Shown here: piece by piece, positions 1 to 6,834 of the stretch
How positions within the stretch are numbered: position 1 is the first letter of the stretch
How the letters are laid out: every line of letters starts with the position of its first letter
Source of the DNA: Frankiales bacterium
GTDB taxonomy: Bacteria > Actinomycetota > Actinomycetes > Mycobacteriales > SCTD01
Assembly: GCA_025464695.1 (NCBI GenBank)
Contig: JAODNQ010000042.1
Location: 1-8,518 of the forward strand
Reading direction: 5' to 3'
Length of the DNA: 8,518 bases
Program-made: the position numbers and the translations under genes
The notes under the pieces: model-generated
Told to the model about the DNA's origin: nothing
What the model saw: only the letters and a program-made list of their open reading frames with translations
Database searches by the model: none

Positions 1-1113
1 GGCGCTGGTCGAACCTGCCCGGAATACGTCCACCCGACAGAGGCCGGACGCCGCGCGAGTATCGGACTCCAGCGCCCTGAATTCGCTGATAAGGGCGCCG
101 GACGGCAGGTGAGAGGCTACCGCGCGACTGGCCGCGAGCAGCACCGGGCCCGAGCGCCGGCTGGTCCGGAGCACGACCTGCGGCGCCGGGTCACCCGAGC
201 TGGTCCGGAACATCCGTGGGAACTCCAGCACGCCGCGCACCTCGGCGCCCCGGAAGGCGTAGATCGACTGGTCGGGATCGCCCACGGCCACCAGGTCGCG
301 GCCGTCGCCGGCCAGGGCCTGCAGCAGCCGGACCTGGGCCGGGTCGGTGTCCTGGAACTCGTCGACGAACACGACGGCGCGGTCGCGGCGCTCGGCCTCG
401 CGCAGGGCGGGGTCGCCCTCCAGGAGCGCCGCGGCCGACCGCACGAGGCCGGCGTAGTCGAGGACCTCCGCGCTCGGGTCGAGGTCGAAGCGGGCGTCGT
501 AGTCGTCGAGGAAGCCGGCGGCCGCGACCCACTCCGGGCGCCCGCGCTCGCGGCCCAGCCGGGCGAGCAGGCCGGCGTCGACACCCCGCTCCTGGGCGCG
601 CAGCAGCAGGTCGCGCAGCTCGGCCCGGAAGCCGCGCAGGCCGAGGGCGGGGCGAAGGGACTCCGGCCACCGCCGGGCGCCGTCCTCGACCTCCCCGGCC
701 AGCAGCCGTCCGACCTCGAGGTCGTGCTCGGGGCCCGACAGCAGCCGCAGCGCGGGCCCGCCCGGCCGGGCCAGCTCGCGGCGGAGCAGGGCGTACGCGT
801 AGCCGTGGAAGGTCATGGCCACCGGCCCGCGCGTGGTGCGGCCGAGCCGGCCGGTGGTGCGCGCCCGCAGCTCCTGGGCAGCGGCCCGGCTGAAGGTCAG
901 GACCAGCACCTGCTCGGGCGCCAGGCCCCGGCGCTGCACCCGGTCGACCACGGCCTCGACGAGCGTCGTGGTCTTCCCCGTGCCGGGACCGGCGAGCACG
1001 AGCAGCGGCCCGCCCGGGTGGTCGACCACGCGCTGCTGGGCGGGGTCGAGCACCGGCGCCCGCCGGGCCTGCGGCGGCCGCCGGCGCAGCGTCGGGGCGG
1101 GCGTCTCGGTCAC
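1..1113 (-). CDS. adnA: AdnA-like UvrD/PcrA-family ATP-dependent DNA helicase, C-terminus cut by window edge
   Basis: Superfamily 1A helicase. By family and context it is the AdnA subunit of the AdnAB helicase-nuclease, which resects double-strand breaks in actinobacteria. The 371 visible codons are the N-terminal motor: a Q-motif-like stretch (LDPAQQRVV, residues 22-30), Walker A GPGTGKTT (42-49), motif Ia LTFSR (72-76), motif II DEFQD (251-255) and motif III GDPDQSIYAFRG (278-289). The C-terminal motor half and any RecB-like nuclease domain lie beyond position 1. The GTG start at 1113-1111 lies about 20 residues before the Q motif; the upstream GGTGGTGGA is only a fair ribosome binding site. 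It is divergent from the SDR gene. The AdnA assignment rests on the close Q motif/Walker A spacing and on the nearby ATL, moeZ and DUF3152 genes. A generic UvrD helicase is the alternative, since the nuclease domain is not visible. The last 40 visible codons (120-1) use far more A/T third positions than the rest. Confidence 0.85.
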   Translation of the reverse strand, partial: MTETPAPTLRRRPPQARRAPVLDPAQQRVVDHPGGPLLVLAGPGTGKTTTLVEAVVDRVQRRGLAPEQVLVLTFSRAAAQELRARTTGRLGRTTRGPVAMTFHGYAYALLRRELARPGGPALRLLSGPEHDLEVGRLLAGEVEDGARRWPESLRPALGLRGFRAELRDLLLRAQERGVDAGLLARLGRERGRPEWVAAAGFLDDYDARFDLDPSAEVLDYAGLVRSAAALLEGDPALREAERRDRAVVFVDEFQDTDPAQVRLLQALAGDGRDLVAVGDPDQSIYAFRGAEVRGVLEFPRMFRTSSGDPAPQVVLRTSRRSGPVLLAASRAVASHLPSGALISEFRALESDTRAASGLCRVDVFRAGSTSA

Positions 1114-1129
1114 GGGAGCAGTCCACCAC

Positions 1130-1149
1130 CCGGGTCCGACAGGACCCGG
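1130..1149. promoter_or_regulatory. Perfect 8-bp inverted repeat in the adnA/SDR divergent spacer
   Basis: CCGGGTCC (1130-1137), spacer GACA, then GGACCCGG (1142-1149), a perfect inverted repeat. It lies between two divergent GTG starts (1113 on minus, 1171 on plus), 6 bases before the SDR ribosome binding site. As DNA it has the symmetry of a dimer operator; as RNA it would form a tight hairpin in either leader. Which role it plays, if any, is inference. I see no convincing -35/-10 pair in the 57-base spacer. Confidence 0.4.
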
Positions 1150-1155
1150 AGCGGC

Positions 1156-1163
1156 GAGGAGGG
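1156..1163 (+). promoter_or_regulatory. Ribosome binding site that sets the SDR start
   Basis: GAGGAGGG with 7 bases to the GTG at 1171. This strong Shine-Dalgarno selects the GTG over the long upstream open frame, which runs antisense through adnA. The chosen start also places the Rossmann motif at residues 6-13, as expected for this fold. Confidence 0.75.
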
Positions 1164-1170
1164 TGGGCGC

Positions 1171-2067
1171 GTGAAGATCTTCGTGACCGGTGGCACCGGC
1201 GTGGTCGGCCGTCCGCTCGTGCCCCTGCTCGTCGAGGCGGGCCACGACGTCGACGTCGTCGCGCGGACCCCGGAGCGCGCCCGGCTGGTGCACGACCTCG
1301 GTGCGCGGCCGGTGTCGCTCCCGGCCTACGACGAGGACGCGCTGGCGACCGCGGCCGAGGGGGCGGAGGTGGTCGTCGACCTGACCACGGCCGTCCCCTC
1401 CCTGCTGCGGTCGGGCAGCCGAGGCGCCTGGCGCGCGCACGACCGGCTGCGCGACGCGGGTACCGCGGCCGTCGTCGCCGCGGCGACCCGCACCGGTGCC
1501 CGGCGGGTGGTCCGGGACTCCGTCGCCTTCCTGCACGCGGACGGCGGCGACACGTGGATCGACGAGGACTGGCCGCTCGACCCGGGGGTGCACCTGGCCT
1601 CGGCGGTGGCTGCGGAGCGGCACGTCCGCGGGTTCGCCGGCGAGGGCGTCGTGCTCCGCTTCGGCCTGCTGTACGGCCCGCTCTCCTCGCACACCGTCAG
1701 CAGCGCACGGCTGGCACGACGCCTCGGCGTCACGCCCGTCCTGGGCCCGCCGGACGCCTACGCGTGCGCGCTGCACCACGACGACGCCGCCCGCGCGGTC
1801 CTGGCCGCGCTCACGGCACCCGAGGGCACCTACGACGTCGGGGACGACGTGCCGCTGACCCGGGCCGAGACGGTCGCGGCGCAGGCCGCGGCGCTCGGGC
1901 TCCGCCGGCTGCGACAGCTCCCCGCGGCGGCCGGACGGGGCTCGACCGCAGCGGCCCTGACGCGCTCCCACCGGGTGCGCAACCGCCGCTTCCGTGACGC
2001 GTCCGGCTGGCAGCCCCGCTGGCCCAGCGCGCGGGAGGGCTGGCTCGCGACGGCCGCGCACCTGTAG
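1171..2067 (+). CDS. SDR-like NAD(P)-binding epimerase/dehydratase-family protein with altered YxxxK site
   Basis: 298-residue extended/atypical short-chain dehydrogenase-like protein. The N-terminus holds the Rossmann dinucleotide motif TGGTGVVG (6-13), and the middle has the family landmark RFGLLYGP, usual shortly after the catalytic helix. The catalytic YxxxK of the family should lie just before the conserved Glu of that helix. Here the aligned stretch is HLASAVAAE (141-149), giving His141 for Tyr and Ala145 for Lys. The protein may therefore bind a nucleotide without classical SDR catalysis. No signal peptide or membrane segment is seen. It is transcribed alone, divergent from adnA, and ends at a hairpin shared with the converging protease gene. 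Substrate is unknown; NAD-dependent epimerase/dehydratase family is as far as I would go. Confidence 0.85.
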   Translation: MKIFVTGGTGVVGRPLVPLLVEAGHDVDVVARTPERARLVHDLGARPVSLPAYDEDALATAAEGAEVVVDLTTAVPSLLRSGSRGAWRAHDRLRDAGTAAVVAAATRTGARRVVRDSVAFLHADGGDTWIDEDWPLDPGVHLASAVAAERHVRGFAGEGVVLRFGLLYGPLSSHTVSSARLARRLGVTPVLGPPDAYACALHHDDAARAVLAALTAPEGTYDVGDDVPLTRAETVAAQAAALGLRRLRQLPAAAGRGSTAAALTRSHRVRNRRFRDASGWQPRWPSAREGWLATAAHL

Positions 2068-2086
2068 CCGCGCTGCCGGACACGCA

Positions 2087-2120
2087 GCGGGCCCGCACCC
2101 CGGTCCGGAGCGCGGGCCCG
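2087..2120. terminator. Hairpin between convergent SDR and protease genes
   Basis: CGGGCCCGC (2088-2096) pairs with GCGGGCCCG (2112-2120), a 9-bp all-GC stem with a 15-base loop. Each arm contains CGGGCCCG, itself self-complementary. It starts 20 bases after the SDR stop and 15 bases beyond the protease stop. No T-run follows on either side, so two-way terminator function is inferred from position and stem strength. Confidence 0.5.
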
Positions 2121-2134
2121 TCGCGGGCGGGGTG

Positions 2135-2992
2135 CTAGAGCCCGAGGCCGCCGGTGCCGCCCAGCCCGCCGAGCAGGCTCAGCGGGGAGCCGGTGAACGG
2201 CACGTCGCCCTTGACCAGCGACAGGCCGGCGACGCCGTGGGTCTGCGCGTACGCGACCTCCTTGGCCAGGTTGCCGACGCCGTTGGACAGCGGCAGCGGG
2301 GCGAGCGCCACGGTCGACAGCGTCCCGAAGGCCCGGCCGGTCGCGTCGAGGAAGCCCGAGCCGGAGTCGCCGGGGATGCCGGGCGTGAGCGTGTACACCG
2401 ACGTCGTCCAGCCACCGGCGCTGTCGCCGAGCGACGCACCGACCTTCGGGCTGAGCTGCGTCAGGCCCTGGCGGAGCGAGGAGTTGCCGTAGCTGTAGAC
2501 GCTGTCGCCCGCCGACGTGCCCGCGCCCAGTGCCGTCGGGCCACCGAACACGGGGACGGACGGGTTGGTGCGCGCGACGTCGGCCGCGGCGAGCTCCACG
2601 AGCGCGAAGTCGTTGTAGGCGCAGGTGTCGGCGTCCTTCTCCCCCGCGGTCTGCATGGCGAGCCAGGAGGAGTAGACGAGCGTCCCGGGCTGCGTGGCGC
2701 CGTCGACGTCGACCTTCGTCCCGAGGGGCAGGGACTTGGCGAGGCAGCCGTCGGTGTCGGTGGCCGCTCCGAGGCCGGAGCAGTGGGCGGCCTGGCCGAG
2801 GAAGGTGCGGGCCCCGTCGGTGAAGACGAAGTTCGAGGTGCACTGCGCGCCCTCGGTGAGGGTCTGGACGCCGGGGTGCACGGCGGCGGTCGCGGCCGGC
2901 GCGTACGTCGGGGCGGCCGACGCGGAGGGAGCGGCGACGGCAGCCAGGGCGATCAGGGGGGCGAGAGCGGGGACGAGCAGGCGCAGACGCAC
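2135..2992 (-). CDS. Secreted trypsin-like (S1 family) serine protease
   Basis: 285 residues. The Sec signal peptide has Arg2 and Arg4, a hydrophobic core (about 5-21) and an AXA-type cleavage region SASAA near residues 23-27. The mature part carries a chymotrypsin-fold triad: His70 in GQAAHC, Asp128 in NDFALVEL, and Ser210 in PGDSGSGF. Cys51/Cys71 fit the His-loop disulfide; Cys83 and Cys124 may form a second. The end is a short Gly/Leu-rich tail (SLLGGLGGTGGLGL), not a known sorting signal. The GTG at 2992-2990 was chosen because GGAAGGA lies 9 bases upstream and the signal peptide starts directly after it; an earlier ATG would put about 25 non-hydrophobic residues in front. It probably acts outside the cell. 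It lies 43 bases downstream of the ATL gene and may share its transcript. Substrate is unknown; no pro-region is obvious. Confidence 0.85.
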   Translation of the reverse strand: MRLRLLVPALAPLIALAAVAAPSASAAPTYAPAATAAVHPGVQTLTEGAQCTSNFVFTDGARTFLGQAAHCSGLGAATDTDGCLAKSLPLGTKVDVDGATQPGTLVYSSWLAMQTAGEKDADTCAYNDFALVELAAADVARTNPSVPVFGGPTALGAGTSAGDSVYSYGNSSLRQGLTQLSPKVGASLGDSAGGWTTSVYTLTPGIPGDSGSGFLDATGRAFGTLSTVALAPLPLSNGVGNLAKEVAYAQTHGVAGLSLVKGDVPFTGSPLSLLGGLGGTGGLGL

Positions 2993-3035
2993 GGGGACGA
3001 GTCCTTCCAGAGGGGGGCAGAACGGACAACCCACC

Positions 3036-3419
3036 TCAGGGTAGGTCAGGTGTGGCGTCCCGCACACCGCTCCACCGCGCCCGGGCCAGGTCCACGGTCT
3101 CGCCGCGCAGCGGGCACCCCTCCTCCTCGAGCCGGCGCAGGGCCTCCTGCAGGTGCGGCTCCGCGGGCCGGCCGGAGGCCTGCACCACGCGCCACCAGGG
3201 CACCTCGCGCCCGTGCTTGCTGAGCACGGTGCCCACCGTGCGGCCGGTGCCCCTGCCCGTCAGCTCCGCGACGTCGCCGTAGGTCAGGACGCGGCCCGCA
3301 GGGATCGTCTCGACGGCGTCCAGCACGACGAGGGCGTACGCCGTCGGGGGGCCGGTCGCGCCGGGGCGGGTGCCGAGCCCGGCGGACAGGCTCGCGGAGG
3401 GGCGAGCACGGCGCGGCAC
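3036..3419 (-). CDS. Alkyltransferase-like protein (ATL), MGMT-family DNA-binding domain
   Basis: 127 residues. The first 25 or so are a low-complexity Arg/Pro/Ser/Ala leader. The MGMT C-terminal domain follows, from YALVVLDAVETIPAGRVLTYGDVAEL (residues 28-53) to the active-site loop. Alkyltransferases have PCHRV there; this protein has PWWRVV (74-79), with Trp75 at the acceptor Cys position. That makes it an ATL, a family that binds O6-alkylguanine, flips it and hands the lesion to nucleotide excision repair rather than repairing it directly. The GTG at 3419-3417 is the only plausible upstream start, but it has no Shine-Dalgarno. Leaderless translation is possible, or a start a few codons away. 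It diverges from the HATPase-KaiC pair and may be co-transcribed with the protease. An ATL near adnA and moeZ also occurs in mycobacteria, from memory. Confidence 0.85.
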   Translation of the reverse strand: MPRRARPSASLSAGLGTRPGATGPPTAYALVVLDAVETIPAGRVLTYGDVAELTGRGTGRTVGTVLSKHGREVPWWRVVQASGRPAEPHLQEALRRLEEEGCPLRGETVDLARARWSGVRDATPDLP

Positions 3420-3497
3420 GCAACCAGTGTGGGGCCTCGTGCGAACGGGGAGGGGAGGAGAGTCGGGCCGGACCGACCGTCGACGCAGAGGGAGACC
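3420..3497. promoter_or_regulatory. Divergent spacer between ATL and HATPase-KaiC pair
   Basis: 78 bases that must hold promoters for ATL (-) and the HATPase-KaiC pair (+), or one shared control region. I see no clear -35/-10 pair on either strand and no strong inverted repeat. A purine-rich run (GGGGAGGGGAGGAGAG, about 3447-3462) is its main visible feature, too far from either start to be a ribosome binding site. Confidence 0.35.
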
Positions 3498-3974
3498 GTG
3501 AGCTGCCAGCGCGTGCTGCTCGAGGCGCTCGACGGCGACGTCGTGCAGGAGGTGCACCACCTGCACCTCGACCCGCTCCCCCGGATCGTCGGTGAGGCAC
3601 GCCGCTTCGTGGACGCGCATGCCCCGACCCTGCCGGACGACACCCACGACGCGCTGCTCCTGCTGACCAGCGAGCTCGTCACCAACGCCGTGCTGCACGC
3701 GCGCACGCCGATCGAGGTCGGGATCACCGTCGCCGAACGCTCCGTGCTCGTCACCGTCCACGACCTCGACCTCGCCCTGCCGCAGCAGCGCCCCTACGAC
3801 GGCCGGGAGGGCGGCTGGGGCCTCGGCCTCGTGGCGTCGCTCGCCGAGGCGAGCGACATGACGGTCCACCCCGGCGACGGCAAGACGGCCTGGTTCCGCC
3901 TGCACCGGGGCAGCGCGACGGCCGTCGAGGACGACGCCGCGGCCCGCCCCGAGCCCCAGGGAGGCGACACGTGA
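3498..3974 (+). CDS. GHKL/HATPase_c ATP-binding protein, RsbW/anti-sigma-kinase-like
   Basis: 158 residues, a stand-alone histidine-kinase-type ATPase domain of the HATPase_c_2 group, known from RsbW/SpoIIAB anti-sigma kinases and many streptomycete regulators. The N box is ELVTNAVLHA (59-68, Asn63 in the Mg-binding position). The G1-type Asp lies near VHDLD (87-91) and the glycine-rich lid is GGWGLGL (105-111), followed by a final strand GKTAWFRL (128-135). There is no His-phosphorylation domain, receiver or membrane segment, so it is cytoplasmic. The C-terminal 20 or so residues are acidic and Pro-rich. The start is GTG 3498 behind GAGGG (3488-3492). The stop TGA overlaps the KaiC-like GTG as GTGA, so the two are probably translationally coupled. 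The usual partners, a sigma factor or an STAS anti-anti-sigma protein, are absent from the window. The KaiC-like ATPase is the natural candidate partner, by inference. Confidence 0.85.
   Translation: MSCQRVLLEALDGDVVQEVHHLHLDPLPRIVGEARRFVDAHAPTLPDDTHDALLLLTSELVTNAVLHARTPIEVGITVAERSVLVTVHDLDLALPQQRPYDGREGGWGLGLVASLAEASDMTVHPGDGKTAWFRLHRGSATAVEDDAAARPEPQGGDT
3958..3964 (+). promoter_or_regulatory. Ribosome binding site of the KaiC-like gene, inside the HATPase gene
   Basis: AGGGAGG with 6 bases to the GTG at 3971. It lies within the last codons of the HATPase gene and fixes the 4-base overlapping start, supporting tight co-expression of the two proteins. Confidence 0.7.
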
Positions 3975-5497
3975 GCGAGGAGACGGGACCGGCGGCCGCG
4001 CGCCGGCAGGGCCTGCTGCACCTGGGCCGGGACGGGCACGAGCAAGGGGCCTCCGTCCCCAAGACGGCCACCGGCATCCCCGGGTTCGACCAGGTCGCCA
4101 TGGGCGGTCTGCCTACGCGGCGCGCCACCGTGGTCGCCGGGCAGGCCGGCAGCGCGAAGAGCGTGTTCGCCGGGCAGTTCCTGGCCGAGGGCGTGCGCCG
4201 CGGCGAGCCGGGCGTGTTCGTCACGCTCGAGGAGCCGGCCGCGGACCTGCGGGCCAACCTCGCGACCCTCGGCTTCGACGTCGCCGCGTGGGAGGCAGCG
4301 GACGACTGGCGCTTCGTCGACGCCTCGCCGCTGTCGACGTCGGCCGGCATCGCGCCCTACGACCTCGACACGCTGGCGGCCCAGATCGGTCACGCCGTCG
4401 ACGCGACGGGCGCCCGGCGGCTCGTGCTCGACAGCCTCAACGCCGTGCTCGCGCTCCAGGAGGACGCGACCGCGGCCCGGCAGATGCTGCGCCGGCTCAT
4501 CAGCAGCCTGCGCGCCCTCGGCCTGACCGTGGTGCTGACCGTCGAGACGCCGGGCGACCCCGGCGGCACCCTGTCGCGGTACGGCATCGAGGAGTTCGTC
4601 GCCGACAACGTCGTGCTGCTGCGCAACGTGCGCGAGGGCTCGTTCCGCCGCCGCACGGTCGAGGTCCTGAAGATGCGCGGAGCGATGCACCACAAGGGCG
4701 ACGTGCCGTTCACCGTCGTCCCCGGGCGGGGCCTGGTCGTGCTGCCCGTCGGCGAGCGGACGCAGTCGCAGACCCGCTTCGACCAGCGCGCGTCGTCGGG
4801 CAACGCCGGTCTGGACGAGCTGCTGCACGGCGGCGTCTTCCGCGGCGCCAGCACCCTCCTCACCGGGCCGACGGGGACGGGCAAGACGCTCATCGCGACC
4901 CAGTTCGTCGGCGACGCCCTGAGCAAGGGCGAGTCCGTGCTGCTGATGGCGTACGAGGAGACCCGCGAGCAGGTCTACGAGAACGGCGAGGCCTGGGGGC
5001 ACGACTTCGCCGCCTACGCCGAGCAGGGGCTCCTGCACGTCGTGTCCGTCTACCCCGAGGTCGGGTCCCTCGACGACCACCTCGTCGAGATCCGCAGCCT
5101 GGTCGACCGGCACCAGCCGAACCGGCTGGTCGTCGACAGCCTCAGCGCGCTCGAGCGCCTGGGCTCGGAGCCGAGCTACCGCCAGTTCGTCATCGGGCTG
5201 ACGTCGTTCGTCAAGCAGATCGGGCTCGCGACGCTGCTGACGGCGTCGGCGCCGACCCTCGTCGGCGGGACGTCGGTGACCTCGAGCCACATCTCGGGCC
5301 TGATCGACGCGATCATCGTCCTGCGCTACGTCGAGGTGGACAGCGCGCTGCGGCGCGGGGTGCTGGTGGTGAAGATGCGCGGCAGCGGCCACGAGCAGGA
5401 CATCCGCGAGCTCGTCATCGGCGACGGCACCATGACCGTCGGCGAGCCCTTCCGCGGCATCCGCGAGATCCTGGGCAGCGGCGGCATCCCGACCTAG
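3971..5497 (+). CDS. Double-domain KaiC-like RecA-fold ATPase
   Basis: 508 residues, close to the length of cyanobacterial KaiC (about 519), with two RecA/KaiC domains. CI-like domain: Walker A GQAGSAKS (57-64), paired glutamates Glu87-Glu88, Walker B LVLDS (151-155). CII-like domain: Walker A GPTGTGKT (299-306), paired glutamates Glu329-Glu330, Walker B LVVDS (386-390). After it comes TSSHISG (437-443), which aligns with the KaiC phosphorylation loop TDSHIST. Thr437 and Ser442 match T426 and S431, but Gly443 replaces T432. The tail (IIVLRYVE, VVKMRGS, SFR-like PFRG) also follows KaiC. The first Walker A is odd: Ala62 stands where GxxGxGK has Gly. There is no kaiA or kaiB in the window. Hexamer-forming ATPase and autokinase activity are known for the family and unproven here. 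It is coupled to the upstream HATPase gene and ends before a strong hairpin. Confidence 0.93.
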   Translation: MSEETGPAAARRQGLLHLGRDGHEQGASVPKTATGIPGFDQVAMGGLPTRRATVVAGQAGSAKSVFAGQFLAEGVRRGEPGVFVTLEEPAADLRANLATLGFDVAAWEAADDWRFVDASPLSTSAGIAPYDLDTLAAQIGHAVDATGARRLVLDSLNAVLALQEDATAARQMLRRLISSLRALGLTVVLTVETPGDPGGTLSRYGIEEFVADNVVLLRNVREGSFRRRTVEVLKMRGAMHHKGDVPFTVVPGRGLVVLPVGERTQSQTRFDQRASSGNAGLDELLHGGVFRGASTLLTGPTGTGKTLIATQFVGDALSKGESVLLMAYEETREQVYENGEAWGHDFAAYAEQGLLHVVSVYPEVGSLDDHLVEIRSLVDRHQPNRLVVDSLSALERLGSEPSYRQFVIGLTSFVKQIGLATLLTASAPTLVGGTSVTSSHISGLIDAIIVLRYVEVDSALRRGVLVVKMRGSGHEQDIRELVIGDGTMTVGEPFRGIREILGSGGIPT

Positions 5498-5539
5498 ACC
5501 GGTCCCGACCCGAGGACGACGTCGGCCCGGGCACGACGA

Positions 5540-5569
5540 CGGCCGGCCCCCCGTCGAGGGGACCGGCCG
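5540..5569. terminator. Hairpin between convergent KaiC-like and moeZ genes
   Basis: CGGCCGG (5540-5546) pairs with CCGGCCG (5563-5569). Inside, after a C/A mismatch (5547/5562), CCCC (5548-5551) pairs with GGGG (5558-5561) around a short loop. It is 42 bases after the KaiC-like stop and 10 bases beyond the moeZ stop. There is no T-tract. It is likely to end transcripts from both sides. Confidence 0.6.
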
Positions 5570-5579
5570 GTCGCAGGCG

Positions 5580-6770
<1,191 letters not shown>

Positions 6771-6776
6771 GGGGAA

Positions 6777-6782
6777 CTCCTT
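6777..6782 (-). promoter_or_regulatory. Ribosome binding site that sets the moeZ start
   Basis: AAGGAG on the minus strand, 6 bases from the GTG at 6770-6768. It argues against the in-frame ATG at 6863, which would add 31 poorly conserved-looking residues and overlap the end of the DUF3152 gene. Confidence 0.7.
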
Positions 6783-6834
6783 CGATCGCGGACGCTTCCT
6801 GTCGGACAAGCCTGCCAGCGCGGGAGCGATTCCC

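Noticed and set aside
109..1170. Long plus-strand open frame leading into the SDR gene
   Set aside because: It is antisense to adnA, whose helicase motifs are unmistakable on the minus strand. The SDR ribosome binding site and Rossmann motif fix the start at 1171.
2993..3067. Longer N-terminus for the serine protease from the ATG at 3067
   Set aside because: It would bury the signal peptide behind 25 residues and overlap the ATL stop. The GTG at 2992 has a good ribosome binding site.
3420..3497. ECF-type promoter (GAAC near 3443 with a CGTC box)
   Set aside because: The only CGTC is about 30 bases from GAAC, far outside the usual spacing, so no promoter is claimed.
3794..5392. 532-codon minus-strand open frame opposite the KaiC-like gene
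   Set aside because: Its His/Gln/Val/Asp/Arg-rich translation has no domain logic and is a typical antisense shadow in high-GC DNA. The plus strand encodes clear KaiC motifs.
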